The notes: a model not told the origin generated them from the sequence alone. Positions 35,480-43,097 are shown, numbered from the stretch's first letter. The stretch is 64,000 nt of DNA from Chlorobium sp. (GCA_028282595.1 JANQHQ010000014.1:1-64000), one strand, 5' to 3'. Numbers and translations are program-made.

Positions 35480-36970
35480 TTACGACGCCGAATAATTCGG
35501 AGCTTCCCTGGTGATCATCACGTCGTGCGGATGGCTTTCCCGCAGACCCGCCTGGGTGATGCGTACGAAGCTCGTCTCGCGCTTCATGCTTTCGACGTTC
35601 CTGACGCCGCAGTAACCCATCGAGGATTTCAGCCCTCCGATGAGCTGATAGACAACCTCCTCGAGCGATCCCTTTGTGGGAATCCTTCCTTCGATTCCCT
35701 CCGGAACATATTTTTTACTTTCGCTGGAAGCGTCCTGGAAGTAGCGGTCGCTGCTGCCTTCGGGCTCCGACATGGCTCCGAGCGAGCCCATGCCCCGGTA
35801 GGCCTTGAATCGGCGGCCCTCGTAAAGAATCGTTTCGCCGGGGCTTTCGTCCGTTCCGGCGAAGATGCTGCCGATCATGATCGAGTCGGCTCCCGCGGCA
35901 AGCGCCTTTGCGATGTCGCCGCTGTACTTGATGCCGCCGTCCGCGATGATGGGCGTCCCGGTTTTCATCGCTTCCTCCGCGCAGTTCATGATGGCGGTGA
36001 GTTGCGGCATGCCCACCCCGGCGACGACCCTGGTCGTGCAGATGCTGCCGGGCCCGATACCGACCTTGACCGCATCCGCTCCGGCCGCTACGAGGTCTTT
36101 GACTGCCTGGGGAGTGGCTACGTTGCCCGCGACGATCTGAAGGTCCGGATGGTGTTCCCTGATCGTTTTCACCATGTCTCCCACAGCCTTGCTGTGGCCG
36201 TGCGCGGTATCCACCGCGACGACGTCGACCCCCGCCTCGACGAGCGCCGTGACCCTTTCGAGGGTGTTGGCCCGGATGCCGACGGCCGCTCCCACGCGGA
36301 GTCTGCCGTGCTCATCCTTGCAGGCGTGAGGATACTGCTTCCTTTTCTGGATGTCCTTGAAGGTAATGAGCCCTTTCAGGTTGCCCTTGCCGTCGGTGAT
36401 CAGGAGTTTTTCGATCTTGTTTGACAGGAGTATCTCCTCCGCGGCTTCCAGATCGATATCCTCTCCGGCCGTGACGAGGTTTTCGCTCGTCATGATGTTG
36501 GAGATTTTCTGGCCGGGTGAAGGCTTGAACCTGAGGTCGCGGTTCGTGATGATGCCTTTCAGCTTCAGGGAGGCGTCGCCCGGCGTCGAAGGATTTTCGA
36601 TTATCGGAATGCCCGAAATGGAATGTTTGTGCATGAGGTCGAGAGCGTCCTGGACGGAGGCGTCCTCGTAGAGCGTTATCGGATTGCGGATGATTCCGCT
36701 TTCGTATCGCTTGACTCTGGCGACTTCACGCGCCTGCTGCTCGACGGTGAGGTTTTTGTGAATGAAGCCGATGCCCCCCGAACGCGCGATGGCGATCGCG
36801 AGCTCGGATTCCGTGACGGTATCCATGGCCGCGCTGACCAGGGGGATGTTCAGGGTGATGTTTTTCGTGAGCCTGGTCGAAACGCTCGTTTCTTTCGGAA
36901 GTACGGCGGAATAGGCCGGAACAAGAAGAACGTCGTCGAAGGTAAGCGCTTCGTAGAGGATTTTCGTCAT
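35480..36970 (-). CDS. guaB: IMP dehydrogenase
   Basis: GuaB oxidises IMP to XMP with NAD+, the rate-limiting step of GMP synthesis. The 496-aa protein has the TIM barrel split by a tandem CBS pair (about residues 95-210), as in full-length bacterial enzymes. Motifs: DVLLVPAYSAVLP, the IMP loop GPGSICTTR with the catalytic Cys, DGGIKYSGDIAKALAAGAD, YRGMGSLGAM and the catalytic-flap YVPEGIEGRIPTKG. It stands alone, converging on bchT across a bidirectional terminator. Confidence 0.97.
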   Translation of the reverse strand: MTKILYEALTFDDVLLVPAYSAVLPKETSVSTRLTKNITLNIPLVSAAMDTVTESELAIAIARSGGIGFIHKNLTVEQQAREVARVKRYESGIIRNPITLYEDASVQDALDLMHKHSISGIPIIENPSTPGDASLKLKGIITNRDLRFKPSPGQKISNIMTSENLVTAGEDIDLEAAEEILLSNKIEKLLITDGKGNLKGLITFKDIQKRKQYPHACKDEHGRLRVGAAVGIRANTLERVTALVEAGVDVVAVDTAHGHSKAVGDMVKTIREHHPDLQIVAGNVATPQAVKDLVAAGADAVKVGIGPGSICTTRVVAGVGMPQLTAIMNCAEEAMKTGTPIIADGGIKYSGDIAKALAAGADSIMIGSIFAGTDESPGETILYEGRRFKAYRGMGSLGAMSEPEGSSDRYFQDASSESKKYVPEGIEGRIPTKGSLEEVVYQLIGGLKSSMGYCGVRNVESMKRETSFVRITQAGLRESHPHDVMITREAPNYSAS

Positions 36971-37158
36971 GCGTGAAAAGTTTAGGGATGTTGCCTCGAA
37001 ACGAGTTTTGCCAATTTACGAAAGAGCGTGCTGAAAGACAATCCGGCCGGTCCGGAGAGCGTGGATTTCTTCCGGCCGGAAAGGCGTAAAAACCTTTCGG
37101 GGAAAGGAATGCCTTTTAAAAATGCGAAATTGATTGTACATTACTCACCCTGAAATCT

Positions 37159-37246
37159 GGAGAGGTCGCATAGTTGGTCTAGTGCGCTCGCCTGGAAAGC
37201 GGGTAGGGTGTAACAGCCCTCGAGGGTTCGAATCCCTCCCTCTCCG
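37159..37246 (+). tRNA. tRNA-Ser (GGA)
   Basis: 88-nt class II tRNA. Acceptor GGAGAGG/CCTCTCC, anticodon loop CTGGAAA giving GGA, long variable arm and T-arm GGGTTCGAATCCC. CCA is not encoded. Its last 14 nt and the terminator behind it are duplicated at 37417-37470. Confidence 0.95.
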
Positions 37247-37256
37247 CAGCAAGATA

Positions 37257-37285
37257 AAAGCTCTCGATAAACCGGGGGCTTTTTT
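37257..37285 (+). terminator. Terminator after tRNA-Ser (GGA)
   Basis: AAAGCTC (37257-37263) pairs with GGGCTTT (37276-37282), followed by a T-run. Copies or variants follow at 37441-37469, 37991-38021 and 38467-38498. Confidence 0.8.
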
Positions 37286-37313
37286 CATTTGCAGTCGTTC
37301 GAGTCAAGAAGGG

Positions 37314-37470
37314 GAGGGGTTCGAACCCGACAGGAGGGTTCGACCGGCAGCCAAGCTGCCGGGACGGCGAGCAGAGCGAGTCCGCCCGAAGGGTGAAAGG
37401 CAAGGCCTTTCATCACTCCCTCCCTCTCCGCAGCAAGATAAAAGCTCTCGATAAACCGGGGGCTTTTTTC
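37314..37470 (+). repeat. Duplicated tRNA-Ser 3' end with hairpin array in the T-arm
   Basis: The block begins with 40 bp that recur exactly at 38050-38089. It then reads GGGTTCGA, and instead of continuing as a T-arm it carries hairpins CCGGCAG/CTGCCGG (37344-37362), CCC-GAA-GGG (37385-37393) and GAAAGG/CCTTTC (37395-37411). A second copy of the tRNA-Ser(GGA) 3' end plus terminator follows (37417-37470, identical to 37233-37286 over 54 bp). No complete tRNA can be formed here. It looks like an insertion into, or duplication of, a tRNA 3' end. Confidence 0.75.
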
Positions 37471-37556
37471 GATTTCAGGCGATTCTCTTTGACTTTTTTT
37501 GCTCGTTGGTTATCTTTAGTGCCCTAATGCACAGTTCGTATGGTATTCCGAAGTTC

Positions 37557-37639
37557 GGAGGATTAGCATAATTGGTAATGCAGCAGTCTTGAAAACTGCC
37601 GGGCTAACGCCCTTGGGGGTTCGAGTCCCTCATCCTCCG
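37557..37639 (+). tRNA. tRNA-Ser (TGA)
   Basis: 83-nt class II tRNA. Acceptor GGAGGAT/ATCCTCC, anticodon stem GCAGT/ACTGC, loop CTTGAAA giving TGA, variable arm GGGCTAACGCCC and T-arm GGGTTCGAGTCCC. CCA is not encoded. Confidence 0.95.
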
Positions 37640-37666
37640 CGCAACATGTTTTTATTCAACAGAGCC

Positions 37667-37783
37667 GGAGAGGTGGTTGGGCTATCGAGGGTTCGAACAA
37701 TGGCTACGCCATTGAGACAGCACGCGAAGCGTTGCTGCCCCCGAAGGGGGTGAGGCGCAAAGCGCCGAATCAATCCCTCTCCG
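37667..37783 (+). pseudogene. tRNA-Ser(GCT)-derived fragment split by a four-hairpin insert
   Basis: The first ten bases, GGAGAGGTGG, and the leader CAACAGAGCC match tRNA-Ser(GCT) at 37893. The D and anticodon arms are missing; sequence resumes at GGGCTATCGAGGGTTCGA (the end of the variable arm plus 5' T-arm). A 76-nt insert (37697-37772) contains four adjacent hairpins: CAATGG/CCATTG, CAGCACGC/GCGTTGCTG, CCCCC-GAA-GGGGG and GGCGC-AAA-GCGCC. ATCCCTCTCCG then completes the tRNA end. It cannot fold as a tRNA. Confidence 0.75.
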
Positions 37784-37892
37784 AGCAGGAGAGCGTTTAT
37801 TGGTGCGAAAGCACGGTGTTCATTGAAGGCAGAGATGTCAAGGAGAGAGAGGGTTAGAACCCATATCCGATCCTTGCATATTCAACAGAGCC

Positions 37893-37983
37893 GGAGAGGT
37901 GGCCGAGTGGCTGAAGGCAACGGTTTGCTAAACCGTCATAGTTCTAACAAGGGCTATCGAGGGTTCGAATCCCTCTCTCTCCG
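37893..37983 (+). tRNA. tRNA-Ser (GCT)
   Basis: 91-nt class II tRNA. Acceptor GGAGAGG/TCTCTCC (one G-T pair), anticodon stem ACGGT/ACCGT, loop TTGCTAA giving GCT, long variable arm and T-arm GGGTTCGAATCCC. CCA is not encoded. Confidence 0.95.
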
Positions 37984-37990
37984 CAGCAGG

Positions 37991-38021
37991 AAAAAGCTTC
38001 CGACAAACCGGGGGCTTTTTT
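37991..38021 (+). terminator. Terminator after tRNA-Ser (GCT)
   Basis: AAAAAGCTTCC and GGGGGCTTTTTT form a stem with a T-run. The design matches the terminators after the other tRNA-Ser copies. Confidence 0.75.
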
Positions 38022-38049
38022 CGTTTACGGATGTTCGAATCAGGAAGGA

Positions 38050-38089
38050 GAGGGGTTCGAACCCGACAGGAGGGTTCGACCGGCAGCCA
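38050..38089 (+). repeat. Second copy of tRNA-associated 40-bp repeat, cut by the hicB-like gene
   Basis: Identical to 37314-37353, running GAGGGGTTCGA...CCGGCAGCCA. The first copy continues into its hairpin array, but here the sequence switches directly to the hicB-like gene. The final A of the repeat is the A of its ATG. This marks a junction. Confidence 0.8.
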
Positions 38090-38412
38090 TGCACAAAAAT
38101 TCACACAAAGGATATACGGGTCATGTGGAATATGATGACGAGGCGTGCATTTTTCATGGGGAAGTGCTCGATACAAGGGACGTCATCACCTTTCAGGGTA
38201 CAACCGTGGATGAAATAGAGGCGGCATTCAGGGAATCGGTCGAGGATTATCTTGATTTCTGCCGGGAAAGAGGGGAGGAACCGAATAAACCGTTTTCAGG
38301 CAAATTGGTGCTGAGGATGAGTCCCGAACTGCATCATAAAGTTTTCATCAAGGCGGTCAAGGCAGGCAAAAGCCTTAATAAATGGATTTCCGATACCCTT
38401 GAATCGGCATGA
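38089..38412 (+). CDS. HicB-family antitoxin, without HicA
   Basis: 107 aa. The HicB partial RNase-H-like fold is clear (GYTGHVEYDDEACIFHGEV, ISF-type TTVDEIEAAFRESVEDYLDFC), followed by a ribbon-helix-helix DNA-binding tail (GKLVLRMSPELHHKVFIKA, KSLNKWISDTL). The normal partner HicA would lie just upstream, but the ATG abuts the tRNA-associated repeat. The toxin gene has therefore been lost or left elsewhere. It may still repress or protect in trans. Confidence 0.85.
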   Translation: MHKNSHKGYTGHVEYDDEACIFHGEVLDTRDVITFQGTTVDEIEAAFRESVEDYLDFCRERGEEPNKPFSGKLVLRMSPELHHKVFIKAVKAGKSLNKWISDTLESA

Positions 38413-38466
38413 ATTTCCAACTGCCCGCCAGTCGATCCAGCGAGTTGCAAGTCATGACCATAAAGT

Positions 38467-38498
38467 GAAAAAGCTCCTTATAATCCGGGAGCTTTTTT
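38467..38498. terminator. Hairpin terminator beyond the hicB- and brnA-like genes
   Basis: AAAAAGCTCC pairs with GGAGCTTTTTT with A/T runs on both sides, so it can work on either strand. It lies just past the frame-corrected brnA stop at 38504 on the minus strand. Confidence 0.75.
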
Positions 38499-38503
38499 CG
38501 TTT

Positions 38504-38835
38504 TCAGGCATTCTTTTTGCTCCGCTGCTGCTCCACATACGATCGCAATACCGCATTGATTTTTGTCTGATAACCCCTGCCCTGACTGCGGAAAACTCCA
38601 ATACGTCATAATCGATGCGCATGTTGAGCACTGCTTTCGGGCGGGGCATTTCTATCGAGACATTCGACCAATCAACGCGCATTTCCGCCTCCACCTCATC
38701 GCTGGCAACGGCCTCTTCAATCTCTCTGTCTGTCATGGCTGCGGCTTGTTGCCAGTCGCTTTTGCCTTCGCCCAGTTTCTGCTTCGTTTGCAACTCCTTA
38801 CCTGTGTATCTGACGATATGCTCTTTTTTTGACAT
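38504..38835 (-). pseudogene. BrnA-family antitoxin, frameshifted
   Basis: The frame from 38835 reads as BrnA (KEHIVRYTGKEL, SDWQQAAAMTDREIEEAVASD, RPKAVLNMRIDYDVLEF) and then turns into nonsense. Restoring one T in the run at about 38592-38595 (minus strand GAGTTTTCC to GAGTTTTTCC) gives FRSQGRGYQTKINAVLRSYV, the normal BrnA ribbon-helix-helix end, stopping at 38504 before a terminator. No BrnT toxin is adjacent. The lesion may be a real mutation or a sequencing error in a short homopolymer. Confidence 0.8.
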
Positions 38836-39212
38836 TTTTCTTCATGCCCTTTTTTCTGTGCAGCTTGTTCTGTCGTAGCGTTACAGGAGTCTTTTTTTAT
38901 CATCCTGATCTGAAGCGCCATTCCGCAAGCTTTGGCGTACCGTCGTAATGTATGGAGAGAAGGGGAGTGGTCCTGTTTTCCAAGGCTTGATTCTATACGA
39001 GCCAGCACTGGCTGGGATACACCCATTCTGTGGGCGACTTCTGCCTGGGTAAGGCCCGCCTGTGCTCTTGCTTCCAGTAAGGCGGCAAGAGCGGCAAATT
39101 CATCTTCAAGGGCGTCATAAGCAACCGTGAATTCAGGATTACTCGCGCATTTTTCTGCTGCGACTTCCCGAGGGTTAAGCCGTATCGGATCGTAAGAATT
39201 CTTTTCTTTCAT
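38733..39212 (-). CDS. HigA-type HTH antitoxin (XRE)
   Basis: 159 aa by open frame. Residues 36-105 are a Cro/C1 helix-turn-helix (FAALAALLEARAQAGLTQAE, VAHRMGVSQPVLARIESS) followed by the family's HSPSLHTLRRYAKACGMALQIR. The last about 45 residues run into the 5' part of the brnA-like gene and look unlike a normal HigA end, so the original stop may have been lost at a junction. The start overlaps the stop of the toxin gene, in the toxin-first order typical of higBA. It would repress its own operon. Confidence 0.85.
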   Translation of the reverse strand: MKEKNSYDPIRLNPREVAAEKCASNPEFTVAYDALEDEFAALAALLEARAQAGLTQAEVAHRMGVSQPVLARIESSLGKQDHSPSLHTLRRYAKACGMALQIRMIKKDSCNATTEQAAQKKGHEEKCQKKSISSDTQVRSCKRSRNWAKAKATGNKPQP

Positions 39213-39532
39213 TTTTTTACTTCTTTGAGCCTTTTTCTGGCCAGTTGTATTTCTTTAACTGGAGTTTTTTTTGTCTTCTTGATGAATCCATGCAGGATGA
39301 TAACCTCACGATCAATGATGCAACAAAAAAATGCTCTTCCAATTCCCTCATGTCCTTTTGCTCGAATTTCAAATAATCCGTCACCTAAAGCGCGGGTATA
39401 GGGTAAGCCAAGATTTGGGCCGCTTTGTTCAATTTGTTCAGCTATCCGTAGAAACTTTGCGTAAATACTTGTCGGCCACCGGTCAATTTCTTTCTGGACG
39501 CTGTTGTTGTAGAAGCTTATTGTATAGCTCAT
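39209..39532 (-). CDS. HigB-type RelE-family toxin (phage Gp49-like)
   Basis: 107 aa from the Met at 39532; the longer frame to 39718 lacks conservation and overlaps the divergent beta-lactamase start. It has the Gp49/HigB fold pattern: SYTISFYNNSVQKEIDRWP, GPNLGLPYTRALGDGLFEIRAKGHEGIGRAFFC and the conserved VIILHGFIKKTKKTPVKEIQLARKR. These toxins cleave mRNA on the ribosome. It forms an operon with the HTH antitoxin (4-bp overlap). Confidence 0.88.
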   Translation of the reverse strand: MSYTISFYNNSVQKEIDRWPTSIYAKFLRIAEQIEQSGPNLGLPYTRALGDGLFEIRAKGHEGIGRAFFCCIIDREVIILHGFIKKTKKTPVKEIQLARKRLKEVKK

Positions 39533-39644
39533 AGTCAAACATAGCGCATATGCTATAAGTTCACAAGAGGTTTGTATGATTTCTCCGCCGATTTCAAGAT
39601 TACCCAACAGATCATGGTACATTTCTGAAAAAGAGGTGCTGCCT

Positions 39645-40433
39645 ATGAACCGATTTATCCTTTTGCTCTTCATCCTACTTCTGTTCTCCCTGCAAGCCAA
39701 AGCGCAGGAAGTTGACAAGTCTTTATTGAATGATTACGGTACCGCGTTTGTGCTTCACAACTGTTTTTCAGACAAGACGATATCTGCCGATACATTGCGG
39801 GGCGCAAAACGCCTTGCTCCCTGTTCGACGTTCAAGATCTACAACACACTGATCGGCCTCGAGCTTGGCCTGATCGGGGGACCGGACGAGCCGTGGTACA
39901 CGTGGGACGGGATTCAGCGGGATTATGAAGCATGGAACCGTGACCTGGCGCTCCGCGAAGCCTTCCGGGTTTCAGCGGTGCCGGCTTACCGGGAACTCGC
40001 GCGTCAGATCGGCTCTGCACGCATGCAAACGTACATCGACAAGATCGGATATGGCACGAGGAACATCTCTTCCGGCGTGGATACCTTCTGGCTGCCCCGT
40101 GAGGGAAGAGCGTCCATCACGATCAGCGCAGACGGGCAGGTTGCACTGCTCGACAAACTGCTCGCAGGAAAGCTGCCGTTTTCGGAAAAAAACGTTTCGA
40201 TCCTGCGCGACGTGATGAAGGTCGAGGAAACACCGAAAGGCACGCTCTACGGTAAAACCGGTTCGGGGATGGATGCTGAAGGACAGTGGAATCTGGGATG
40301 GTTCGTGGGCTTCGTGGAAAGCGGGGGAGAGGTATATGTTTTTGCCTGCAACATCACCGGCGAGGAAAATCCTTCCGGGAAGGTTGCACGGGAGGTCGTG
40401 AAGAGGGTGTTGACGGAGAGGGGATTGTTGTAG
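39645..40433 (+). CDS. Class D (OXA-type) beta-lactamase
   Basis: 262 aa from the ATG at 39645, which has a GAGGTG ribosome binding site and begins a signal peptide (residues 1-20, ending QAKA). Catalytic motifs: STFK with nucleophile S61, SAV in FRVSAVPAYREL, YGT at the YGN position, and KTGSG near the C-terminus. The class D set is complete, so it should acylate and hydrolyse penicillins or related beta-lactams in the periplasm. It is divergent from higBA and lies in the island. A BlaR1-type sensor domain was considered, but there is no membrane-metalloprotease part. Confidence 0.9.
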   Translation: MNRFILLLFILLLFSLQAKAQEVDKSLLNDYGTAFVLHNCFSDKTISADTLRGAKRLAPCSTFKIYNTLIGLELGLIGGPDEPWYTWDGIQRDYEAWNRDLALREAFRVSAVPAYRELARQIGSARMQTYIDKIGYGTRNISSGVDTFWLPREGRASITISADGQVALLDKLLAGKLPFSEKNVSILRDVMKVEETPKGTLYGKTGSGMDAEGQWNLGWFVGFVESGGEVYVFACNITGEENPSGKVAREVVKRVLTERGLL

Positions 40434-40564
40434 GAATGCCGGCAGCATTGCAAAAATGTTTTGCCTGTAATCTCGTGAAGCAGGAAACTGTTGTCTGGTC
40501 TGTATGCTTTGGGGGATTAAAGTTTAAGTAGTTGCGAACGTCCCCTAACTTACTAGCTTAATCA

Positions 40565-41017
40565 ATGAGCATCGAGGAAATCACAAACTATAAGGCGATT
40601 TCGGAAAGCTTAGCTTCTTCCGGGCAGCCTGAAGAGTTGCAGTTTAAGGAGATCGCTGAAGCAGGTTTTGAAGTGGTGATCAATCTGGCGATGCCAAATT
40701 CCGACAACGCGATACCGGAAGAAGGTTACATCGTAACAGCGCGAAAGATGATGTACGTGCATCTTGCCATTCCATTCGAATCACCTACGGCTGAACATCT
40801 GAGGTCATTTTTCTCTCTTATGCAGGCATTTGAAGGGAAGAAGTGCTGGGTGCATTGTGTCGTGAATTACAGAGCGTCAGCATTCCTGTATCAGTATTTC
40901 AGGTTGGTCCGCAAAGTGAGTTCTGAAGAAGCGAAGAAAGTCATTATTGCTGAGTGGGAGCCAAATCTGGTATGGCGGGAGTTCATGGGGCTGGAAGGAA
41001 AAGATGTTGGGTTATAA
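40565..41017 (+). CDS. DUF442/DSP-like phosphatase-fold protein
   Basis: 150 aa, cytosolic. YKAISESLASSGQPEELQFKE followed by EVVINLAMP is the opening of the DUF442/BLH-phosphatase fold. The active-site-like loop WVHCVVNYRASAF has Cys and Arg separated by four residues, as in DUF442 and rhodanese loops (classical tyrosine phosphatases have five). Such proteins act on phosphoprotein or sulfur substrates; which applies here is unknown. Preceding gene: the beta-lactamase. Next: 310 bp of non-coding DNA containing repeat R1. Confidence 0.7.
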   Translation: MSIEEITNYKAISESLASSGQPEELQFKEIAEAGFEVVINLAMPNSDNAIPEEGYIVTARKMMYVHLAIPFESPTAEHLRSFFSLMQAFEGKKCWVHCVVNYRASAFLYQYFRLVRKVSSEEAKKVIIAEWEPNLVWREFMGLEGKDVGL

Positions 41018-41170
41018 CAGGTCAACAACCATTCTGCAGGTGGCCAAGAAGATGAATAAATCCACATAATCAGAGCCGGGGAGACATGCAATACCCTGAG
41101 AATTTCGAGGACTATGTCCTTACCGGTTCTTGAAGATTAGGGAATAATTCTGATAGAGAATTATGCAGCG

Positions 41171-41296
41171 GCAGCATGGCTGGTATAAAAAGCATCAAAT
41201 CCTACTTGCGGTTCGGTAGATAGCCACGATTTTAATCTGGCGAAAAATGTTTATGCTGTATATGGTTAACAGGTAACAAGAAAATCTGTAGTAAAG
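41171..41296 (+). repeat. Intergenic cassette repeat R1
   Basis: GCAGCATGGCTGGTATAAAA opens the unit. Further on it has TTTAATCTGGCG, ATGTTTATGCTGTATAT, and TTAACAGGTAACAAG followed by TCTGTAGT. The same order of motifs occurs at 42358-42474 and 43098-43225. It lies 31 bp before the M23 peptidase start. The rest of 41018-41327 shows no gene. Confidence 0.75.
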
Positions 41297-41327
41297 ATAA
41301 TAAAGCATGTTAGGTGAAAGTCAAATT

Positions 41328-42251
41328 ATGATACAAATAGCGATATTATTATTATTTGTTGTTGTCATTCCATTGCTTTTTATTTGGGAAATTGCTTTTA
41401 AAAAACATGTCAATATCACGAGTTGGATTCTGTCGGTTGTTGTTGTTATTTTAGCAATGGTTTTAATGTGGGCTACCGGCCCATGGCATATTGTAAGCAT
41501 ATATTTGAGAAACATATTTCCTCTTTTGTGTTTGGTGGCGTGCTTTGTAGGATATCAACGCATAATTAAGCCATTGCATAGTAAGAATCGATCTGCTCAA
41601 AAATCTAAAATTGTTCTACCCATAGGGCTTATTGTGTTTTTTGCGGTACTGAATGTAATTGTTTTTCGAGGATATTACACGTATAAGGATGCGGTTGATT
41701 TAGCGTCTCCGCTAAGAAACAAAAATTATTATATAGTTCATGGAGGCGCCAGTCCTTTACTGAACCACCATCTTACTGTAAAACCACAAAATTATGCTCT
41801 GGATATTGTTAGAATAGGTCGTTTAGGGACGCGAACAGTATCTTTAATGGGGGGTTCTACTCTTGAGGATTATGCTATTTATGGGGATTATGTATACTCT
41901 CCTTGTACAGGCGAAATAGCAGTTGTTGTTGAAGAATTTGATGACTTAACTCCACCTAACACGGATACAAAAAATATCGCCGGGAATCATATTTTGATTA
42001 ATTGCAATGGTGTAGAGGTAATCTTAGCTCATCTAAAAAAAGGCAGTATTCGAGTAAAAATTGGTGATTTTGTCACACCGGATGATATTCTTGCTCAGGT
42101 TGGAAATTCAGGTAATACAAGTGAACCGCACTTGCATATACATGTTGAAAGTGGAGGAAAACCAAATACCATTCTCAATGGTGCAGCTGTGCCTTTTACA
42201 ATTAATTCCAGATTCCTTGTTAGGGGTAGCAAGCTAAATGAAAAATATTGA
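41328..42251 (+). CDS. Membrane-anchored M23 (LytM) family peptidase
   Basis: 307 aa from the ATG at 41328, which has AGGTGA 10 bp upstream; an in-frame ATG at 41307 adds seven residues. Four hydrophobic helices occupy residues 1-125. A C-terminal M23 beta-fold follows (HHLTVKPQNYALDI with the first His/Asp ligands; VYSPCTGEIAVVVEEFDD; GNHILINCNGVEVILAHLKKGSI; GNSGNTSEPHLHIHVE with the HxH pair). It should cut peptidoglycan cross-links or bind them outside the membrane. Base composition is more AT-rich than in the core genes. Repeat R1 precedes it. Confidence 0.85.
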   Translation: MIQIAILLLFVVVIPLLFIWEIAFKKHVNITSWILSVVVVILAMVLMWATGPWHIVSIYLRNIFPLLCLVACFVGYQRIIKPLHSKNRSAQKSKIVLPIGLIVFFAVLNVIVFRGYYTYKDAVDLASPLRNKNYYIVHGGASPLLNHHLTVKPQNYALDIVRIGRLGTRTVSLMGGSTLEDYAIYGDYVYSPCTGEIAVVVEEFDDLTPPNTDTKNIAGNHILINCNGVEVILAHLKKGSIRVKIGDFVTPDDILAQVGNSGNTSEPHLHIHVESGGKPNTILNGAAVPFTINSRFLVRGSKLNEKY

Positions 42252-42276
42252 TAACCTTAAGTTTTCAGGAAATATC

Positions 42277-42367
42277 ACCTAACAAGGCAAATGCACTCGG
42301 ACAGCTAAAAGCACCGCTCCTTCGTCGCTCTGTTTTTGCTGCCGGTGATTTGCGGCTGCTGCATAAC
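42277..42367 (+). other. attC-like recombination site (degenerate)
   Basis: ACCTAAC (42277-42283) fits the integron attC left consensus RYYYAAC. It is followed by imperfect arms GCAAATGCACTCGGACAGC (42287-42305) and GCTGCCGGTGATTTGC (42338-42353), with a CGCTCCTTCGTCGCTC centre as in many attC sites. The canonical right end GTTRRRY is absent; GCATAACGGGT stands there instead. It sits directly beside repeat R2. Confidence 0.5.
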
Positions 42368-42474
42368 GGGTATACAAGGCATCGGAATCTGCCTATGAAT
42401 ATTCAGGTTTTACTCTGGTGAAAAGTGTTTATGCGGTATATTGATAACAGGTGACAAGGAATTTTGTAGTGCGG
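42358..42474 (+). repeat. Intergenic cassette repeat R2
   Basis: It opens GCTGCATAACGGGTATACAA and contains AGGCATCGGAATC, TTTACTCTGGTGAAAAG, GTGTTTATGCGGTATAT and TAACAGGTGACAAGGA, then TTTTGTAGT, colinear with R1. It lies 44 bp upstream of the DM13 gene start. Confidence 0.75.
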
Positions 42475-42518
42475 AAAAAAATGTGAAGCGTAGCAAAAAC
42501 TCATAATAGGCTGAAATC

Positions 42519-42995
42519 ATGAAAATTCGCACCGTGGTATTACTGATCGCAACGCACTGTGCCATAGGCGTCCTGGGATTCATGATCGGAATCTATGCAC
42601 TACCTATTCTGACTGCCCCGTCTTCACCAACCGAAGCTTCGATACAGGAGGTCTCCTCGGAAGCAAGCTATACCGCTCAATTCCGAAGAGATCTGAAAGA
42701 CAGTGATGCTTTGCATTGGGGAGAGGGTACGGTTTCGGTCGGTCCCGAGTACATTACCCTTATGGGCAGGCTGTCGCCCGGTCCGGATTACAAACTCTAC
42801 CTTTCTCCGGAATTCGTCGAGACCGAAGCGGACTTCAATCGTCTGAAGTCTGCTATGGTTCGTGTTGGCGATGTTAAAACATTCGAGAACTTTGTCGTTG
42901 AAGTACCGCCAGATATCGATCCGTCGAAATTCACGAGCGTTATTGTATGGTGCGAGTCTTTCGGAGAGTTCATTACGGCGGCTAAATATCAGTAG
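42519..42995 (+). CDS. DM13-domain protein, membrane-anchored
   Basis: 158 aa with an N-terminal signal or anchor helix (residues 5-32) and a C-terminal DM13 domain (about 60-158). The latter has WGEGTVSVGPEYITLMGRL, SPGPDYKLYLSPEFV, FENFVVEVPPDIDPSKFTSV and the terminal IVWCESFGEFITAAKY with its single conserved Cys. DM13 domains have been proposed to act in electron transfer at cell surfaces; this is a family hypothesis. Base composition is near that of the core. Repeat R2 precedes it. Confidence 0.8.
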   Translation: MKIRTVVLLIATHCAIGVLGFMIGIYALPILTAPSSPTEASIQEVSSEASYTAQFRRDLKDSDALHWGEGTVSVGPEYITLMGRLSPGPDYKLYLSPEFVETEADFNRLKSAMVRVGDVKTFENFVVEVPPDIDPSKFTSVIVWCESFGEFITAAKYQ

Positions 42996-43097
42996 TTTGT
43001 ATTTGCAAGTTTCACTATAGGATGTCCCCTAGTCCTATACCCGAAGCTCATTTCCCTTGCAGATCTTTAGAACAAAAAACTCAACAGCCAATCTATA

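Noticed and set aside
37134..38218. Short open frames over the tRNA-Ser cluster (for example with GFEPSR-like peptides)
   Set aside because: They read through or antisense to tRNA genes; such peptides are well-known spurious translations of tRNA-Ser T-arms.
40434..40564. Possible fifth cassette repeat before the DUF442-like gene
   Set aside because: Only short matches (AAAATGTTTTGCCTGTA) to R1-R3; too weak to call.
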